A DNA stretch of 64,000 nucleotides from Tetrapyrgos nigripes (GCA_013368315.1 JAACJM010000017.1:824391-888390), one strand, 5' to 3'; positions 1 through 11,815 are shown, counted from the first letter of the stretch. A program made the numbers and translations. Notes: generated from the letters alone by a model not told the origin.

Positions 1-339
1 TAGTATGCAGGTAAAAGCTGGCTGGAATGCTGTCAGTCTGTTGCTGCGGGAGGGAAAGCTGACGAAACGGCGAGGGATCTCCTATGACAACCTGATGAGA
101 CGACCAGGAACGTCCAAGGACAAGCCACCAGCGGTTCTACCGTTCCAGGGACTGCCGCATTCATTTCTACCGCTATCTCTGCTGCAACCTCTCCCATTGC
201 CAACGCGACTGAAGCTGCTGCAAGCCAAGATACTCCAACGAAGAGGAAGGGTCTTTTTGAGCGAGTGAAGGTAGTGCGTAATATGGACTGCCGGGGTATT
301 GTGTGAGTTGTCTGGACGTGTTCCTTGCAATTTCTGATA

Positions 340-1250
340 TCTGAACCATCACGCAGCGTTGCGAAGGATCACTTTGACTCGACAGCTGATAATGCAGTCA
401 TTGCGTTTGGAAAGTGGAAAGCGATCAAGTCTCCGAATTACGGCTCAATCTTCCTCAATCCAGGTGATTTACTCTTGTTCTTTTTGCCATTCTATGTGGA
501 TCGAGTTGACTTAGTCTATTACAACTGCAATTGGTCCTGGTAGTGCGGGTACGAGATTAATGGGGAACGAGGGCAAGCACTGGCCAAGCTTTTGGGTGAC
601 AATTATGATCTTATTGGATTTGATCCACGAAGGATAGGAAATACAGTGTGCGTGCCTGGTTCATTCTTGATTCACGAATCGTACTCACTCTGTCATTTGT
701 TCTTTTACAGTCCAGCTACAAGATGTTTCCCCTCTCCTGTTACCAACGCACTCTTCTTCACCGATTTGTCATCGAACAAGGCATCACTGTTCCCTCAATC
801 TCTGATTTGTCCTCTCCTCGTCTTTATCATGGACTAGTAGAGCACCACCGACAGTTCACCTTTCTCAAACAAGCACAGGGCAAACTTTGCCGTGAAAATA
901 TGAGTGATGAGTTGAGATACATGGGGGCGGCAACTGTGGTTAGAGACATAAACTTCATGACGAAGATTAGGATGCTAAAATGTACGTGCCTTAATCTCTT
1001 GAGAGTGTTACAACGATCCTAACCCGTGTCCACTGTCCAGAAATGATTGAGGAGGATCTTATGGATCATTTTTCGGACCCTATCCCGTCGATATGTTACT
1101 GCCGTTTTCCCTACATACAATCTCTTGCGTCCTCTATCCAGGCTGCCTCACCGCATAGGCTATGCCATTATTGACAGTATCGCTAACCCAGTGAGCCGGT
1201 CGAGTGAGTCACTTTCTTACCTTCAGTATCTATGCTAATCAACCAAAGCG
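340..1250 (+). pseudogene. Alpha/beta-hydrolase (TAP-like) pseudogene
   Basis: Fragments in several frames match the fungal secreted alpha/beta-hydrolase family with a TAP-like C-terminus. In order they are GSIFLNPG (about 439-463), GDNYDLIGFDPRRIGNT (about 595-645), MSDELRYMGAATVVRD (about 900-947), the nucleophile motif GGSYGS (about 1051-1068) and HRIGYAIIDSIANP (about 1150-1191). Intron-like GT-AG gaps separate some blocks. The first intron's acceptor appears lost: GCAA stands where a CAG is expected near 527. A TGA at 1048-1050 sits directly before the nucleophile Gly-x-Ser-x-Gly motif where the family usually has Trp (TGG to TGA). The C-terminal TAP domain is not visible past about 1400. 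The living gene would be an extracellular or cell-wall peptidase or esterase. The family call is from memory of motif order. Confidence 0.7.
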
Positions 1251-1499
1251 CTGTTTGATTCCGTGTTGACACTTTACTTTTATGGTCCAAGTGTTGTCGA
1301 AGATCCCATCCACTCCTTGTATCATTTGACCCTTTCTATCTGGAATCTCGCCGCCCACGAAAAGAAAATGAGATTACCCCGTCTGCTCTACGCCCTCCTG
1401 TTCTTGCTAAGCATTGAATATAGGATTAGGAGACACCTTGGTCCCAGTAGTACTTTTGTTTGGAGTTTGTACTGCCCCTCATCATCATTGTGATTACAA

Positions 1500-2590
1500 T
1501 TGTAGTGAAAACAACAAGAATATCGGACTCGTTCTTGCCGCCGGATACGGAGGCCCACTTTCCCTTTCAAAAGACGTCTCTCAGACGATTTTGGTGCTCT
1601 GGTTCTCTCAGTCTGCGCGTGTGGAGCTTTAGCCAATTCAGACCTGCATGCTGCTGATGAGATTTCAGAGGAGATCGAGGCTTGGTATGATCAGTTCGAT
1701 CCTGCAAGCATGAACTTTCTTCGACAATAAGTCTCTATCAGTTGCAAGCTGTTCTGGTTCGTTCAACGTTCCTATCTCGACCTCTTCAGATGAAGCTCAG
1801 ATCATAGATGTTTCTTTATCTTTAAAGAATTCCATAATCCTCATACCCCTCTGGTTACCAAATTGGATGATCCTGTGCAATACGATTCGACATATTCAAG
1901 GGATTGGCATCCACCGGAAGCAGTGGTATGATCAACAACAAATTTCCCCTGCTGACAAGGAGTTTTGGAAACGAGCCTTTTGGATTTTGGTCGCGTATGA
2001 TGTTCAGATGTCGGACTACTTTGGGGGGACAGATACTCTTGTTCCGGAGGAGTACGTCTAGTCTTCGATCCACGTTCTTAAGCTCCCGCAGGGCACTGAC
2101 GTTGGACTCGGTCTTTTCAATGTTTAGCTATGATCTAGAATTTCCTCTAGATTGCGATGTTGAGTATTGGCCGGGAGAGCATCCGGACTCCCGTAGAGTA
2201 CTAGAGACTTTCAACAACCAGAGAACAAACCTTCGATTATGGCGCATTTGATAGCGAAGCTCGAGCTTATAATAATCTACGGATACTATCAGCCCACCAT
2301 TGTATGTTCAGCCATTTATTCGATAGTATGTGTTATCGTCCTCTGACTCGGAGAATTTTAATCAAAATTATAGCACGCAGCTCGTCGGCCTCAATTCATC
2401 ACGGGCGACGATCCAAACTAGAGATCAAAGATAGTTTCTTGGTTGGATTTGGCGATGAACAAGTGGGTGGAAAAAATTCCAGCACATTGATGGTGCCTTC
2501 CAGCATCAGAGATCACTCACTTACATGCTTTCGATATGTACAGTACGTTGGAATCCCAAGGCGAAAAACGTTGATATCACTCTAGACCCC
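1500..2590 (+). pseudogene. Fungal-specific transcription factor pseudogene (Zn2Cys6 class, middle/C-terminal part)
   Basis: Scattered frames carry the signature of the fungal-specific transcription factor domain (Fungal_trans family). A stretch reads IRHIQGIGIHRKQ (about 1885-1925). It is followed by LWKRAFWILVAYD-like sequence (about 1963-2004), then LEFPLDCDVEYWPGEHPD (about 2140-2190), and WLDLAMNKWVEKIPAH (about 2440-2490). This is the normal order in these regulators. Frame changes and stops between the blocks show it is broken. No N-terminal six-cysteine zinc cluster is visible, and the sequence upstream belongs to the hydrolase pseudogene. It ends in the decayed C-terminal helices near 2590. 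As a living gene it would be a pathway-specific DNA-binding activator; its place beside metabolic genes would fit a cluster regulator, but that is inference. Confidence 0.7.
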
Positions 2591-2835
2591 CAAGCCTCGG
2601 CTGAGTGGCTCCGTGTCCTCTCGAAGTGCAGAAAGTGTCACTCTATTTGAGGTACTACATAATTTATGGATAAATAGCAAATCATAATACCAGAGGAATG
2701 GGGATTAAGACAGCGACTGGTAATAAGGTAAAGAAGGTGCAATAAGGTAAAGAACGTACAATAAGTCGCGTAAAGCAGCATGCACAAAAGGGAAAAACAC
2801 AACCGAGTCTACACGTCAAAGAGCTGTCCCAATCC

Positions 2836-4828
2836 TCACACCCTACAGTTCAACGAGCTGTCCCAGTCCTCAGAGCCTACTCCTTCTGCAACTATGAAAA
2901 AGCCCCTTGGGGTCATATGTATCCTTGATAGACCTCAAGCGTTCATAATGGTCTCCAAAAAAGGTATGCTGAAAATTGGATTCATACAAGGATGCCTGAG
3001 GAAAAAGAAGAAATTTTCAGTACGCAACGACGCCGAATAGTCCAAAACCAGAAGCTAGAAACGAACCTCATTAAGGTAATCCCCACCACCTGGAACTAAG
3101 CTCTCCAATAGGGCCAAACCGTCCTTGAGCTTTCCTTGAATGGCCTTATACTCATCCCCCGTCAGCCCGGATTCCCAAGTAAGTCCAGCATTCATAAGCA
3201 TAATTGCCTTGCGCCAAGCAGGGTTTACTCCAGCAGAATCTGGGTCAATTTGGGAAACTTGGCCGCCAGCGACTTGACTGCGAATTTGGGAGGTCAGTAT
3301 CTTGCTGGAACTTTGAGAAATGATACGTACAGCAGCTGGACACTTTCCAGACTCATAATAACATCAACCATTTTATCGCGATCATCAAACGTCTCTCGGG
3401 GAATCATACGTCCAAAGATTTCAAGGTTCAGACCCTCTACGGGATCAGGACTTGCAAAGAAGGCTGAATAGAAACTATAAAACTCGTCAAAGGGGAGCAT
3501 CTGTATGACCGCATCTTCTTGCGCATTACGAACAAAATCGAGGAACGGAGTGAGAGTCGCATTGGTATCGGCCAAAGAGACATGAGGCGAAACCACATAA
3601 AGGCTAAGGGTTGTGGGGGTATTCATTAGTACGTATGCCCCCCATCCCTCATCCGAAAGTCCGGGCCAAAGCTTCAGGTATTCAGTGAGGATATCTCTCT
3701 TGACAGCGGGCGAGGAGAGATTACAGTTGAGAAGGGTGACGGTCAAAGGAAAGTTTTCGTGTGTGCGATATGTGACGGAGGTTACGACGCCATATGTGCC
3801 TCCACCCCCACCTCTTACCGCCCAGAACAGATCGGAATTGAGGTAAGAGTTGGCCGTGAGATGGTCCCCGGAAGCAGTGACGATTGTAAATTGAACGACA
3901 TTGTCGACACCTATAGAAGTTCTCCGGTAAGTGGAAATTTGTTGCAGATGAGCCCGAAAAAAGAGTACTCACCAAGTCCATGCTGAGGCGAAAAAAGCGC
4001 TATGCCCGCCGCCTTGGAACCAACCGCCTGTAGTACCAACTGTGCCTCCAGGAGTTATACCTCCGAGGATGAAGCGGCCGTCTGCATGAGCAGCATCGTA
4101 TGCTTCATGCCATTGGACGCCAGCGTCTAGAGTAAGTACTATTCTGAACGTTAGAGGTAATTCAACATGGAACTTAATGGGTAGTCACCGTGGTATGTTT
4201 CATTCTCCGGAGCACCCTCTGGAACGAAAGTTGAACTAGCAGTGATGTTCTTCATATTATGGGTCCATATCATGAAAGAACCTCTAGCAACGCTTCGAGC
4301 TAGATAGTCATGGCTGAATAGGGATCAACATATTGAAACGATAATCAAAGCACATCATCGCTCACCCAGTATTGTGGATAACAAGACGAAGGTTATGGTC
4401 TACTGCAAATTTTACACCAGCCTGAATATCTTCCACGGTACGAGCATCTACGCCAATCGGAGGGACACTTCCCTGTTCGCACGGAAAGCCGAGGGTTGTG
4501 TTGAGATAGCACGCCTCAATCGTTCCATTTGGGAAGACGAAGGCCTCGAGATTGGGAGCTTGCATAGCGCCTGGTTGGTCTGAACGCCATGTGCCGATGA
4601 AAGCGTTCGTTTGAACGTCTGTGCAATTTCCAGACGGGTTGGATTCAGGGTAGCACGCGGACTCGGGAGGAACTGGTGAATCAGTGGCTGAGAAATTTTT
4701 GACTGGAGCTGGGCAAAATCGTACTCGGTGGGCCAGCAGGGGTCTCCATGAAGACAACGACATCTAGGTCTACTAGGTTTGCTGAGCACACCAGATGCGA
4801 ACAATGCTAACCACCAGACAGCTTTCAT
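2836..4828 (-). pseudogene. Secreted FAD-linked oxidoreductase (berberine-bridge-like), three frameshifts
   Basis: The gene is read on the minus strand in six exons: 4366-4828, 4189-4313, 3973-4126, 3331-3910, 3067-3277 and 2836-2995. The start MKAVWWLALFASGVLS is a signal peptide followed by CRCLHGDPCWP, the usual mature start of fungal isoamyl-alcohol-oxidase-like FAD_binding_4/BBE proteins. The FAD domain shows VIGVDART-like sequence, GGWFQGGGHSA and VDNVVQFTIVTASG; the C-terminus has the BBE-like block ending DPKGLF. Three single-base lesions break the frame. One base is missing near 4672-4680 (before VPPESACYPESNPSG). One T is extra in the six-T run at 3991-3996 (A on the plus strand). 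One T is extra at 2897-2901 before the last 20 codons. Frames were joined only to recognise the family. Function if intact: flavin-dependent oxidation of a small secreted substrate, not known. Confidence 0.75.
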
Positions 4829-4872
4829 GAAGAGGAGAGGGAACTGTGAGGAATTCAATTTTCATGGCTCTG

Positions 4873-4880
4873 CTTTTATA
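4873..4880 (-). promoter_or_regulatory. TATA box of the FAD oxidoreductase
   Basis: TATAAAAG on the minus strand, 45-52 nt upstream of the chosen ATG at 4828. The spacing supports that start over the in-frame upstream ATG at 4858. Confidence 0.45.
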
Positions 4881-5036
4881 AGAAGGATATTTGCGGCTAG
4901 TCTTCGTCGCTTGAATAGAAGGAAGTTGAAGGGCATCGCTGATTATGTAAAACGTAGACTAAAGCGATGCGCTCGAGTTTCAAGCTTCAAACTTCCCGCA
5001 CTGACATCAGTATTCAGGCACTTTACTGGCGGCCGC

Positions 5037-5195
5037 TGGTACAGCCCTCTGCATATTATTCTGGATGTCGCGAACTATTGTAGTCTGGTAGTTATCTTCC
5101 CCCAAAATTTATTATGTAAACCCTGCCGGCAAGTCAATGGGATAGAAATCTCGAGCTTACCTCACTTCGCTGTTTTACATATGCGTTGAAATAGT
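5037..5195 (+). repeat. Dispersed repeat R1, copy a
   Basis: The stretch from ACAGCCCTCTGCATATTATT to GCTGTTTTACATATG aligns with 9684-10015: both contain GATGTCGCGAACT-like and GACGTCGCGAACT-like blocks, TAGTCTGGTAGT, CGGCAAGTCAA and CCTCACTTCG in the same order. Copy b carries an extra block of about 150 nt. No ends or coding potential are visible. Confidence 0.6.
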
Positions 5196-5732
5196 TTCAA
5201 AGATCTTGTATGCAGATTTTTATCCAGAGAAATGGCCCAAAAGTGGTACCTACCGTTAGACATTGTTATAGAAGTGGCTGTGCGCTCGCGGAATTGGACT
5301 TGATACCTTATCTCGAGTTCTGCTTCGTTTTACTTCGCGATTTCTGGTATTCAGCCTTAGATACATTTAGGAATACCACATGTCAAATAAAATCTACAGA
5401 GTTATAACAAGTAGTGACGAAAATACTGGGAAAAGGTTCGTGTGAATATTTAGTGATTATCTAATACTATGGGCGCTCACTTCAGCTTGGCGGTAAGTAA
5501 GTACTTCACGCGCCAAGCTCCCAAAACGACGACCAAAAAATTAAAATACCGGTCGTTGAGAAGCAAGCCACCATTCAAGCTCCGCTGTCACTTTCTCTTG
5601 CGAGTCTAGGTCCACTTCCTGGAGCAGATCGCCTCGATCGTTTTGAAATTTGGCCGCGCCAGTTGGAAACCAGCACAAAAGCGCCCCGGCAATTTCCTGA
5701 CTTACTGATGAAACCATTAAAGCTTTGGAGAC
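5196..5732. other. Intergenic, nothing recognised
   Basis: AT-rich to mixed sequence between repeat R1 and the 103-bp tandem repeat. A minus-strand open frame of 153 codons spans 5541-6002 but owes its length to the tandem repeat and matches no family I know. Confidence 0.5.
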
Positions 5733-5940
5733 CGGTGGTCTGCTTCCGCAGTCATTGGGGCCCAGTGAAAATCGCATCCGATCAGGCTGCGAGATCGTGT
5801 GAGATATGACATGGTCAAGCGAACAACAAGCAGATCGGTGGTCTGCTTCCGCAGTCATTGGGGCCCGGTGAAAATCGCATCCGTTCAGGCTGCGAAATCG
5901 TGTGAGATATGACATGGTCAAGCGAACAACAAGCAGATCG
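5733..5940 (+). repeat. 103-bp tandem duplication, two units
   Basis: CGGTGGTCTGCTTCCGCAGT begins at 5733 and again at 5836, and a third unit starts at 5939 (CGGTG) but stops at once. The period is exactly 103 bp. The units differ at a few positions (CCCAGTG/CCCGGTG, CCGATC/CCGTTC, GCGAGA/GCGAAA). Confidence 0.9.
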
Positions 5941-7423
5941 GTGAGAACGACTCTTATCCTGCAAAAGTAAATGGACCTCCTAGTGTTAGAGTAGTCTACC
6001 ACAGACTACAGTGGCCATCTGAGCGTCATAAAATGCATATATACACCAAGTAATACATACGAGTATAAAGGGAAAAGTAGCAGAGGACCTATCAAATAGG
6101 GCTCCGCGCCATCCGGTAATACTGGTACGATCTACCCGTAGAGTGATTTTGACAGCAGGGTTGGGCGCCACCGGGTCATAGACTAATGAAGGTGGGGGAT
6201 GGCCGCTAGCGGCAAGGGCCAAACCTTTATTAGGCTAGGTTTGCCTTGCCTATTCCCGAGTCTCTTGGGTATGTTTCAACATAGGCATATGCAGATCCGT
6301 CTGTGTCTGCATAATACAGGCAGAACGAGAAGGGCGCAGAGAACAAAAACCAAAACCAAAATAAAAATAGGAAAGAAAGATGCACAAGAAAGACCAAAAG
6401 TGGCTCTCAACTCTACATCCATCCACCTACTCAACCTCGCATATCCCTTGACACAATTATACGGCTTCGATAAATTTGCTTTGTATTTACTCCTTAGTAA
6501 CCTTACTCTCTTATCCCTCGAGACCCTGGAATCTTGATCTGCATTGTTAAGAGGAATTTTTCCGTTTTCATCGGGGCGAGGAGAGGGAGTGTCATGAGTG
6601 TCATTTGAGTCGCGGAGGAGGAGACGTCGTCTGCAGTTGATGGTAACAGTGACGGTTGCAGTTAGGGGCATTGGTGGTAGTAGTAGAGTCGGATGATGAA
6701 GTGGAGGTAGAAGACGTAGAAGCGTTCGGTAACGGCTTCGGCATTGGAGTTGGGGGTAGATCCGGCTTCGGTTATGATTGTAGAGGTGGTAGTCGTGGTA
6801 CATGCTGCTGGTGCTGTAGTCGCCGAGAAGAAGTACCGCCAGCTTCAGAAAAAGGTCATCCTCGATGCGGTCTGGACCCAGTCAAGAAACTAGAAGGCAA
6901 CAGGTCAATGGCAATTGTGAGCCAATCCGTCCATGGGACCATGTGATAGCCTCTCGGATCGTGCAGTGTTGTGGTGGTACTTATTTATTAGTAAATTACG
7001 GACCGACGGGGATTTCGAGTATCTATGCTGGTGTGAACTTGACGGACAAGTAGCTGGTGTGAGCTGTGAGCCATAAGAGACAACGGAGTTTGAGGGGAAG
7101 AAGCATGAAAGGCAGTTGAGAGGGGAGAGGCAGACAGGTAGGTTTAAAGAAAAGAGGCATGAACGGCAATTGAGATGGGAGAGGTAAAGACGGAAAGGAA
7201 GTTGTTACAAACAACGCCAAAATGTCTCCAGGTAAGAAGATAATGACTAAGCAACGGCTGTCCCGTTTAGCCTGACGAAAAAAGTTAGGGATAAGACTTG
7301 TCCTTCAATTCATTTCGGACTTGTAAATAATTACAGCTGATTAGACCATTATATCTAGGTTATAAGAGGGGGGGGGGGGGGTCCTTTTTGCTGATGCATA
7401 TGTCCACATGTTCGAATAACATC
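5941..7423. other. Intergenic, low-complexity, no gene supported
   Basis: This stretch has two long but unconvincing frames. One is minus-strand 6276-6803, rich in Leu, Arg and Thr. The other is plus-strand 6656-6946, with Val/Glu/Asp then Gly runs. Both overlap a Ser/Thr-codon-rich low-complexity tract on the minus strand around 6620-6800. A degenerate direct repeat (GGAGAGG, AAGAGGCATGAA-like blocks) lies at about 7085-7200. A run of 14 G lies at about 7368-7381. Confidence 0.5.
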
Positions 7424-9523
7424 TTACAACATTGCTTGTCCCTGCGCAAGAACTCCCTCGACAATATGCTTCAGCCCACCCCTTACCGCTTGAACAAATA
7501 TCTCCCAACCTTCAGCAGTCTGATGCCTCTTCGATGCCTGCACATTCACGACCATCGACCCATTATATTCCCATATACTGATGACAGTAACAGATGTATT
7601 GTGCGAGCGCACACCAACTGACATCTCTGGCATGAGGAAAGGAGGTTCGGCGTTGGTGCCAATCTTCTGCTTTTGTGCAAGAGGACTGAAATCACTGTAT
7701 AGACCCAGACGCTCCATACTGCCAATGGATGAAGGGATTATTCCGACGGGTTGGACGTAGAGAGATTCCGAGCCTGGGCTGCCTACCACTGGAGCCAGCC
7801 GGTCTGCCAAGCTCGCGGATAGATGGTATGCGCTTGGAGGTTGCTGTAAAAAGCAAGACTTTAGTTGGCCTACTGGAATTTCAAGAAAAAGTTAGGCATC
7901 CATTCACCTTAGCACCAGCCTTCAACAACCGGCCCGTATCGGGGAGCAATTCGCCCCAAAAAGCAGTGGGGTTGTCGTACCATGTTCTGTGTACCTTTCC
8001 GTCTTTGAAGCTGAGGCATTTACGGATCGCGTCCATCGAATGATATGACGGGACCATGAGGTTGACAATCCCTCCAGATGTACATTGACCATGGGCGGCT
8101 TGGTCTCTGGGCCAAATGAACGCACGCTAAGTAGAACGATTTAGAACTGTAAGGAAACAAACGGTCGTATTGGAAGAGATTATCGAAGACGTACCATATC
8201 GACTGGATTGCCTGGGATACAGAAGACCTCTGATTTGAGCCAATTTTCTCCGATTAAAGTTGATACTGATGGGGAGTTTTGAATCAACGATTCAGTGTGC
8301 AACGTTCTCAGCGCCCTCTCGACATCAGCTAAAAGCAGTACAGAGTTGAGCAATACTGTCAGCGAGCATTTGATCTTTTTACACGCTAAACTGATGGCTT
8401 GGGTTTCGGAGGGCGAAAGGATGATTTTTTCCAAGAGTGAATCTCCCTTCAAAGACGTTTGATCAACGGAAATGGGAGTAGATTGGGATGGGAAAGGTTT
8501 CCTCTCGAACACGATCTGTCAGTGCAAAAAATGCGTATGGGCTCAGACAAGGCATATTCAAGGGCAATTGAACTTGCGTACCTTTGTGGATGGATCGGGA
8601 TTCAAGACTACTTCCTTACCGGCATCCGGCAGCAAGACTGTAGAGGATGGAGTGAGCCGACTGATCTCCTCTCCCCATGGAAGTGAAGTTTGAGGTGCAT
8701 TGGCTTTATTCGAAGCCTGTGAAAGATGTCTTGACTACATGAATACAGAATGATCGAAGCTACGAACCTGAACTTCCTTCGTGAGGAGTTTGAGGAACGC
8801 ATCACAGACGCTAAAGGTCGCTCTCGCGTCGCCCGACCAATGGGGGGCACAGAAACTGTAAAAGGCAAACTCGTTAGCAAGCGCCGTTGATTTGCGGACT
8901 ATAAAGAAAATGCTAACGTGGTGAACCAATCCTTGTCATCGACGCCCCTGGCAATGTGCAACTCGGACCCAAAATGACCTTCACTCGGATACCAGAATTT
9001 TTCCTTCATCTCCATCTCCCACTCTGCGAATGAGCAGGGTTGTTCGCGCATTACAATACTCTCATCGGCCCACGCTTCCAGGGTCTTCAGTCCATTAGCG
9101 GTCAATTTGGAATTACGACCAATAATGTCGTACGAAAAGAGGTACGAGTTTGGTTCAGGATCATCCGTGATGAGAGAGCAACGGTAAGCTATCCAAGGTG
9201 CATGAAAACGTAGTTTCATCCAAGCGGCTCGAGCATGCGTATACATTTTTTCTCGAGAGATTGGCTCCTTGAAAAGAAGATGAGCATTTCCGGACTGGTG
9301 CATGCTGCCCTCGGAGTATTGACTGCAAATGCGACTGAGAATTAGCCAATGTCGTGATATAGCGGAACTTTACGCACCTAAAAATTGCAGAGAACCTTTC
9401 CCTACCATGTACACGTCTGATGTATTGTGTACGGTCGGGTGATAATCGGAACTCTAGGTGCGAATGTGGTAAAGCCACTTGTTGCAGCAGTGAAGCCGAG
9501 CCCTGTTCGACAGTAGCAGCCAT
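7424..9523 (-). CDS. CAT-superfamily acyltransferase, Tri3-like (copy 1, intact)
   Basis: Seven exons on the minus strand: 9378-9523, 8927-9322, 8768-8855, 8582-8716, 8195-8515, 7908-8126 and 7424-7843. They total 1725 nt and encode 574 aa with no internal stop. The start MAATVEQGSASLLQQ is the first ATG after the TATA box. The acyltransferase His-x3-Asp motif is HWSGD in exon 3 (FCAPHWSGDARATF). Later blocks are ASNKANAPQTSLPWGEE, ENWLKSEVFCIPG and SVGVRSHNTSVTVISIW. The layout resembles condensation/chloramphenicol-acetyltransferase-like enzymes, and I lean to the fungal Tri3-type O-acetyltransferases. Likely role: transfer of an acyl group from CoA to a hydroxyl of a small molecule in the cytosol. 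The substrate cannot be told from sequence. A near-identical second copy lies at 42085-44199. Confidence 0.7.
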
Positions 9524-9598
9524 TGAAATATGAAGAGTGGGTAAGGGCAAGTGGTGAGCAAGTGTAGGGTAAGTAGAGTTTCGCTTCTTGTTGGATGA

Positions 9599-9608
9599 CT
9601 TTTATATA
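9599..9608 (-). promoter_or_regulatory. TATA box of acyltransferase copy 1
   Basis: TATATAAAAG on the minus strand about 76 nt before the ATG. The same box and its surroundings are conserved before copy 2 (44315-44324), so the duplication included the promoter. Confidence 0.5.
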
Positions 9609-9683
9609 GCTGCGGTGCTCTAAGATGGCCCACGTGTACCCCAGTCTAGCAAGTTGTTATACTGTGATCTTCCCGAATACAGC

Positions 9684-10015
9684 CCCCTTTGCGTATTATT
9701 CGGGACGTCGCGAACTCTAAACCTATTTAATGTTGAAGTGCTAGTCTCAAATATCAATAAAATATACCTCGGTATCGATATCGCCATTATTTTGTGCGAA
9801 TGCTATGTAGCTGCTTCACCGTTAGCGGGGCGGGAGTCCCAACTTGACATTTGCACAGGTCAATAGATATCCGCAGGTTGTATCTAGTCTGGTAGTAATC
9901 TTAGATAGGGTGCCCGCACAAAGTTATTATGGTATCCCGTCGGCAAGTCAAGTGGCATGGTCATTTCGAGATTCCGAGTCCGAGCCGCACCTCACTTCGA
10001 TATTTTAAATATGGC
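9684..10015 (+). repeat. Dispersed repeat R1, copy b
   Basis: Longer copy of the repeat at 5037-5195, same orientation, with an extra internal block of about 150 nt. It begins about 80 nt upstream of the acyltransferase TATA box. Confidence 0.6.
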
Positions 10016-10036
10016 ATTGGGAGGCGGTCTACATCC

Positions 10037-10235
10037 ACTCAGAAAAAATTTTAGTGACCCCCTCCCCTCCCCGCCTGCTCTATATGGTATATCGAGGATT
10101 ACATGACGTGAAGATAAGATATCAATAGCCCTAACCCTAATCCAATTGATAAGATGCCTCCGCAGGGACCGGCACACCAGGCTCGCCTCCAATTCCATCC
10201 AGAATTTGCAGCTTCTTGTGGAATTGGTAGCAAAC
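10037..10235 (+). repeat. Dispersed repeat R3, copy a
   Basis: Shared with 46888-47090. Both hold an AAAAATTTT-type palindrome, a C-rich tract (CCCCCTCCCCTCC), CTATATGGTATATC, CCCTAACCCTAA, GATAAGATGCCTC-like sequence and ATTTGCAGCTTCT, in that order and at similar spacing. Confidence 0.65.
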
Positions 10236-11277
10236 ATAAAGCTGAGATGTCTCTAAGTTGTGATTACCTCATAACTTTTTGCCGACGCGACTCTATTCAT
10301 ATTTCTACCATACAAACATAGTGGGTATCGTCAATTTGGTTTCACGAGACTAGGTTGTGCGCAGAAGTTGCATTGATATGTATATCAGTAAGTACGATTG
10401 TCACTAAATACCACTGCCTATCTGTCCATCTATCTATCTACCTATCTATATACCACTACATACAACGCACATCATTGTAAATTGTCAGGATGCGGAAGTG
10501 ATCCGCAGGCACCAGCAAGGGAACCAAATGTGGATCACTGGACTGGAAGGCATATGCCTGACGGAAATGCACCCAGCGTTAGCGTCGATATCGCTTATCA
10601 GTATGTAGATTACGTCCATGCGTGTGGGCCTTCATGCATCATGAACTTGAAAGCGATTGGAACATTTTGACCTAGTCTCTGACTTGAGCAATTATTGGTC
10701 CCAGGCTAGATGATCTGACCACGCCAGGAAGCGATGTCAAACGGGGATTGTTTCCTCTATGAGCGCTCCTTCTTTCTGAACAACCCCTGGCGCTCCGCAG
10801 CGTCTCGTTTCATGTTTCCACTCCTCTGTGTTCATGTGAAAGTGCATCAGGGTTCACTGTGTTGCGACAGACCACAGCAGCAAAATGTCCCCAGCATCAC
10901 TACTGAGATATGTTGAGCTGGAAATGAGTATATACGCCATCGCGCCGTCCCAAGAAGTATAATGCCATTGCATTTCAGATCTTTTTCTTCAACTCGCATC
11001 TTGGAGAATGTGGTGACACTTGACGCAAAGGTGACATTGTGATCCATCAAGCAACATCCTAATCTTGTCTCTTGCACTGCTCCTGAGAGAACCTATGGTT
11101 ACTGTGTGGCGCTTGAGTGATGATACTGTTGCTCGAGAATACACTGGCAGTGGGTGAGAGTGGTGAGAGAAATCAACAAGTGATGCATGAAGATGGATAG
11201 GGAGATCAACAGATGTGAGTCCCAAGTAAACATTGTTAGTTGAGTTGGATAGAGGAACAGACAAGAGGGACATATTC
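10236..11277. other. Intergenic, nothing recognised
   Basis: No gene is supported. It holds a short impure (TATC)n tract near 10427-10450 and only short frames without family resemblance. Confidence 0.5.
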
Positions 11278-11659
11278 CAGTGTTGTGGTTAAGCCTTAAG
11301 CCTTAATGAACTTAAGGCCTTAAATAATTAACAATTTAAGCCCTAAAATCATCAGATTTTCATCTTAAGGCTTAATTAAGACTTAGTTATCTGACTGAAA
11401 CCCTACATTTGGGCAATCTGGGCTTCAAAATAATATTTGTATGTCTTATTACAGGTACACACATGGTCAGAAGAGAGGATAGAAGATCACATAGCTCTGG
11501 AGTACCAGGAGTGAGCTTTGGTAGTGAAGAAGTGGGGACAATTTTTTGTTAGTCCACCCTTAACTTGCCCTTAACTTGCACTTAATTAACAACCATTATT
11601 AACTATTTAAGCCCTAACTTGTCTGAGTGGCCTTAATTAAGGGCTTAACCACAACACTG
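11278..11659. mobile_element. hAT-like MITE, about 382 bp
   Basis: The left end CAGTGTTGTGGTTAAGCC and the complement of the right end are identical over 18 bp, then diverge slightly. The flanking octamers ACATATTC (11270-11277) and GCAGATTC (11660-11667) agree at six of eight positions, as expected for an old 8-bp hAT target duplication. The interior is built from TTAAGGCC/GGCCTTAA-type subterminal motifs and has no coding frame. Confidence 0.75.
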
Positions 11660-11815
11660 GCAGATTCTAGTTACTTGAAGAAAAGCAATAGCCCAGAGAT
11701 GGTGGTTCGAAATAACACAGGCAAAAGGCCGCTGGAAGTCTGAAGACGAGGAGGAAGGAGTGAATTTGAACAAGGTAGGGGTTTATATACTCGCATAGTG
11801 GTGTGACCTAGGATG

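Noticed and set aside
5541..6002. 153-codon minus-strand gene
   Set aside because: Its length comes from the 103-bp duplication (103 is not a multiple of 3, so the second unit is read in another frame), and it resembles nothing known.
6276..6946. Overlapping frames on both strands near 6.3-6.9 kb
   Set aside because: Low-complexity codon runs, no start context, introns or family motifs.
10125..10140. Subtelomeric position from CCCTAACCCTAA
   Set aside because: Only two units, repeated at 46980 inside the same dispersed repeat.
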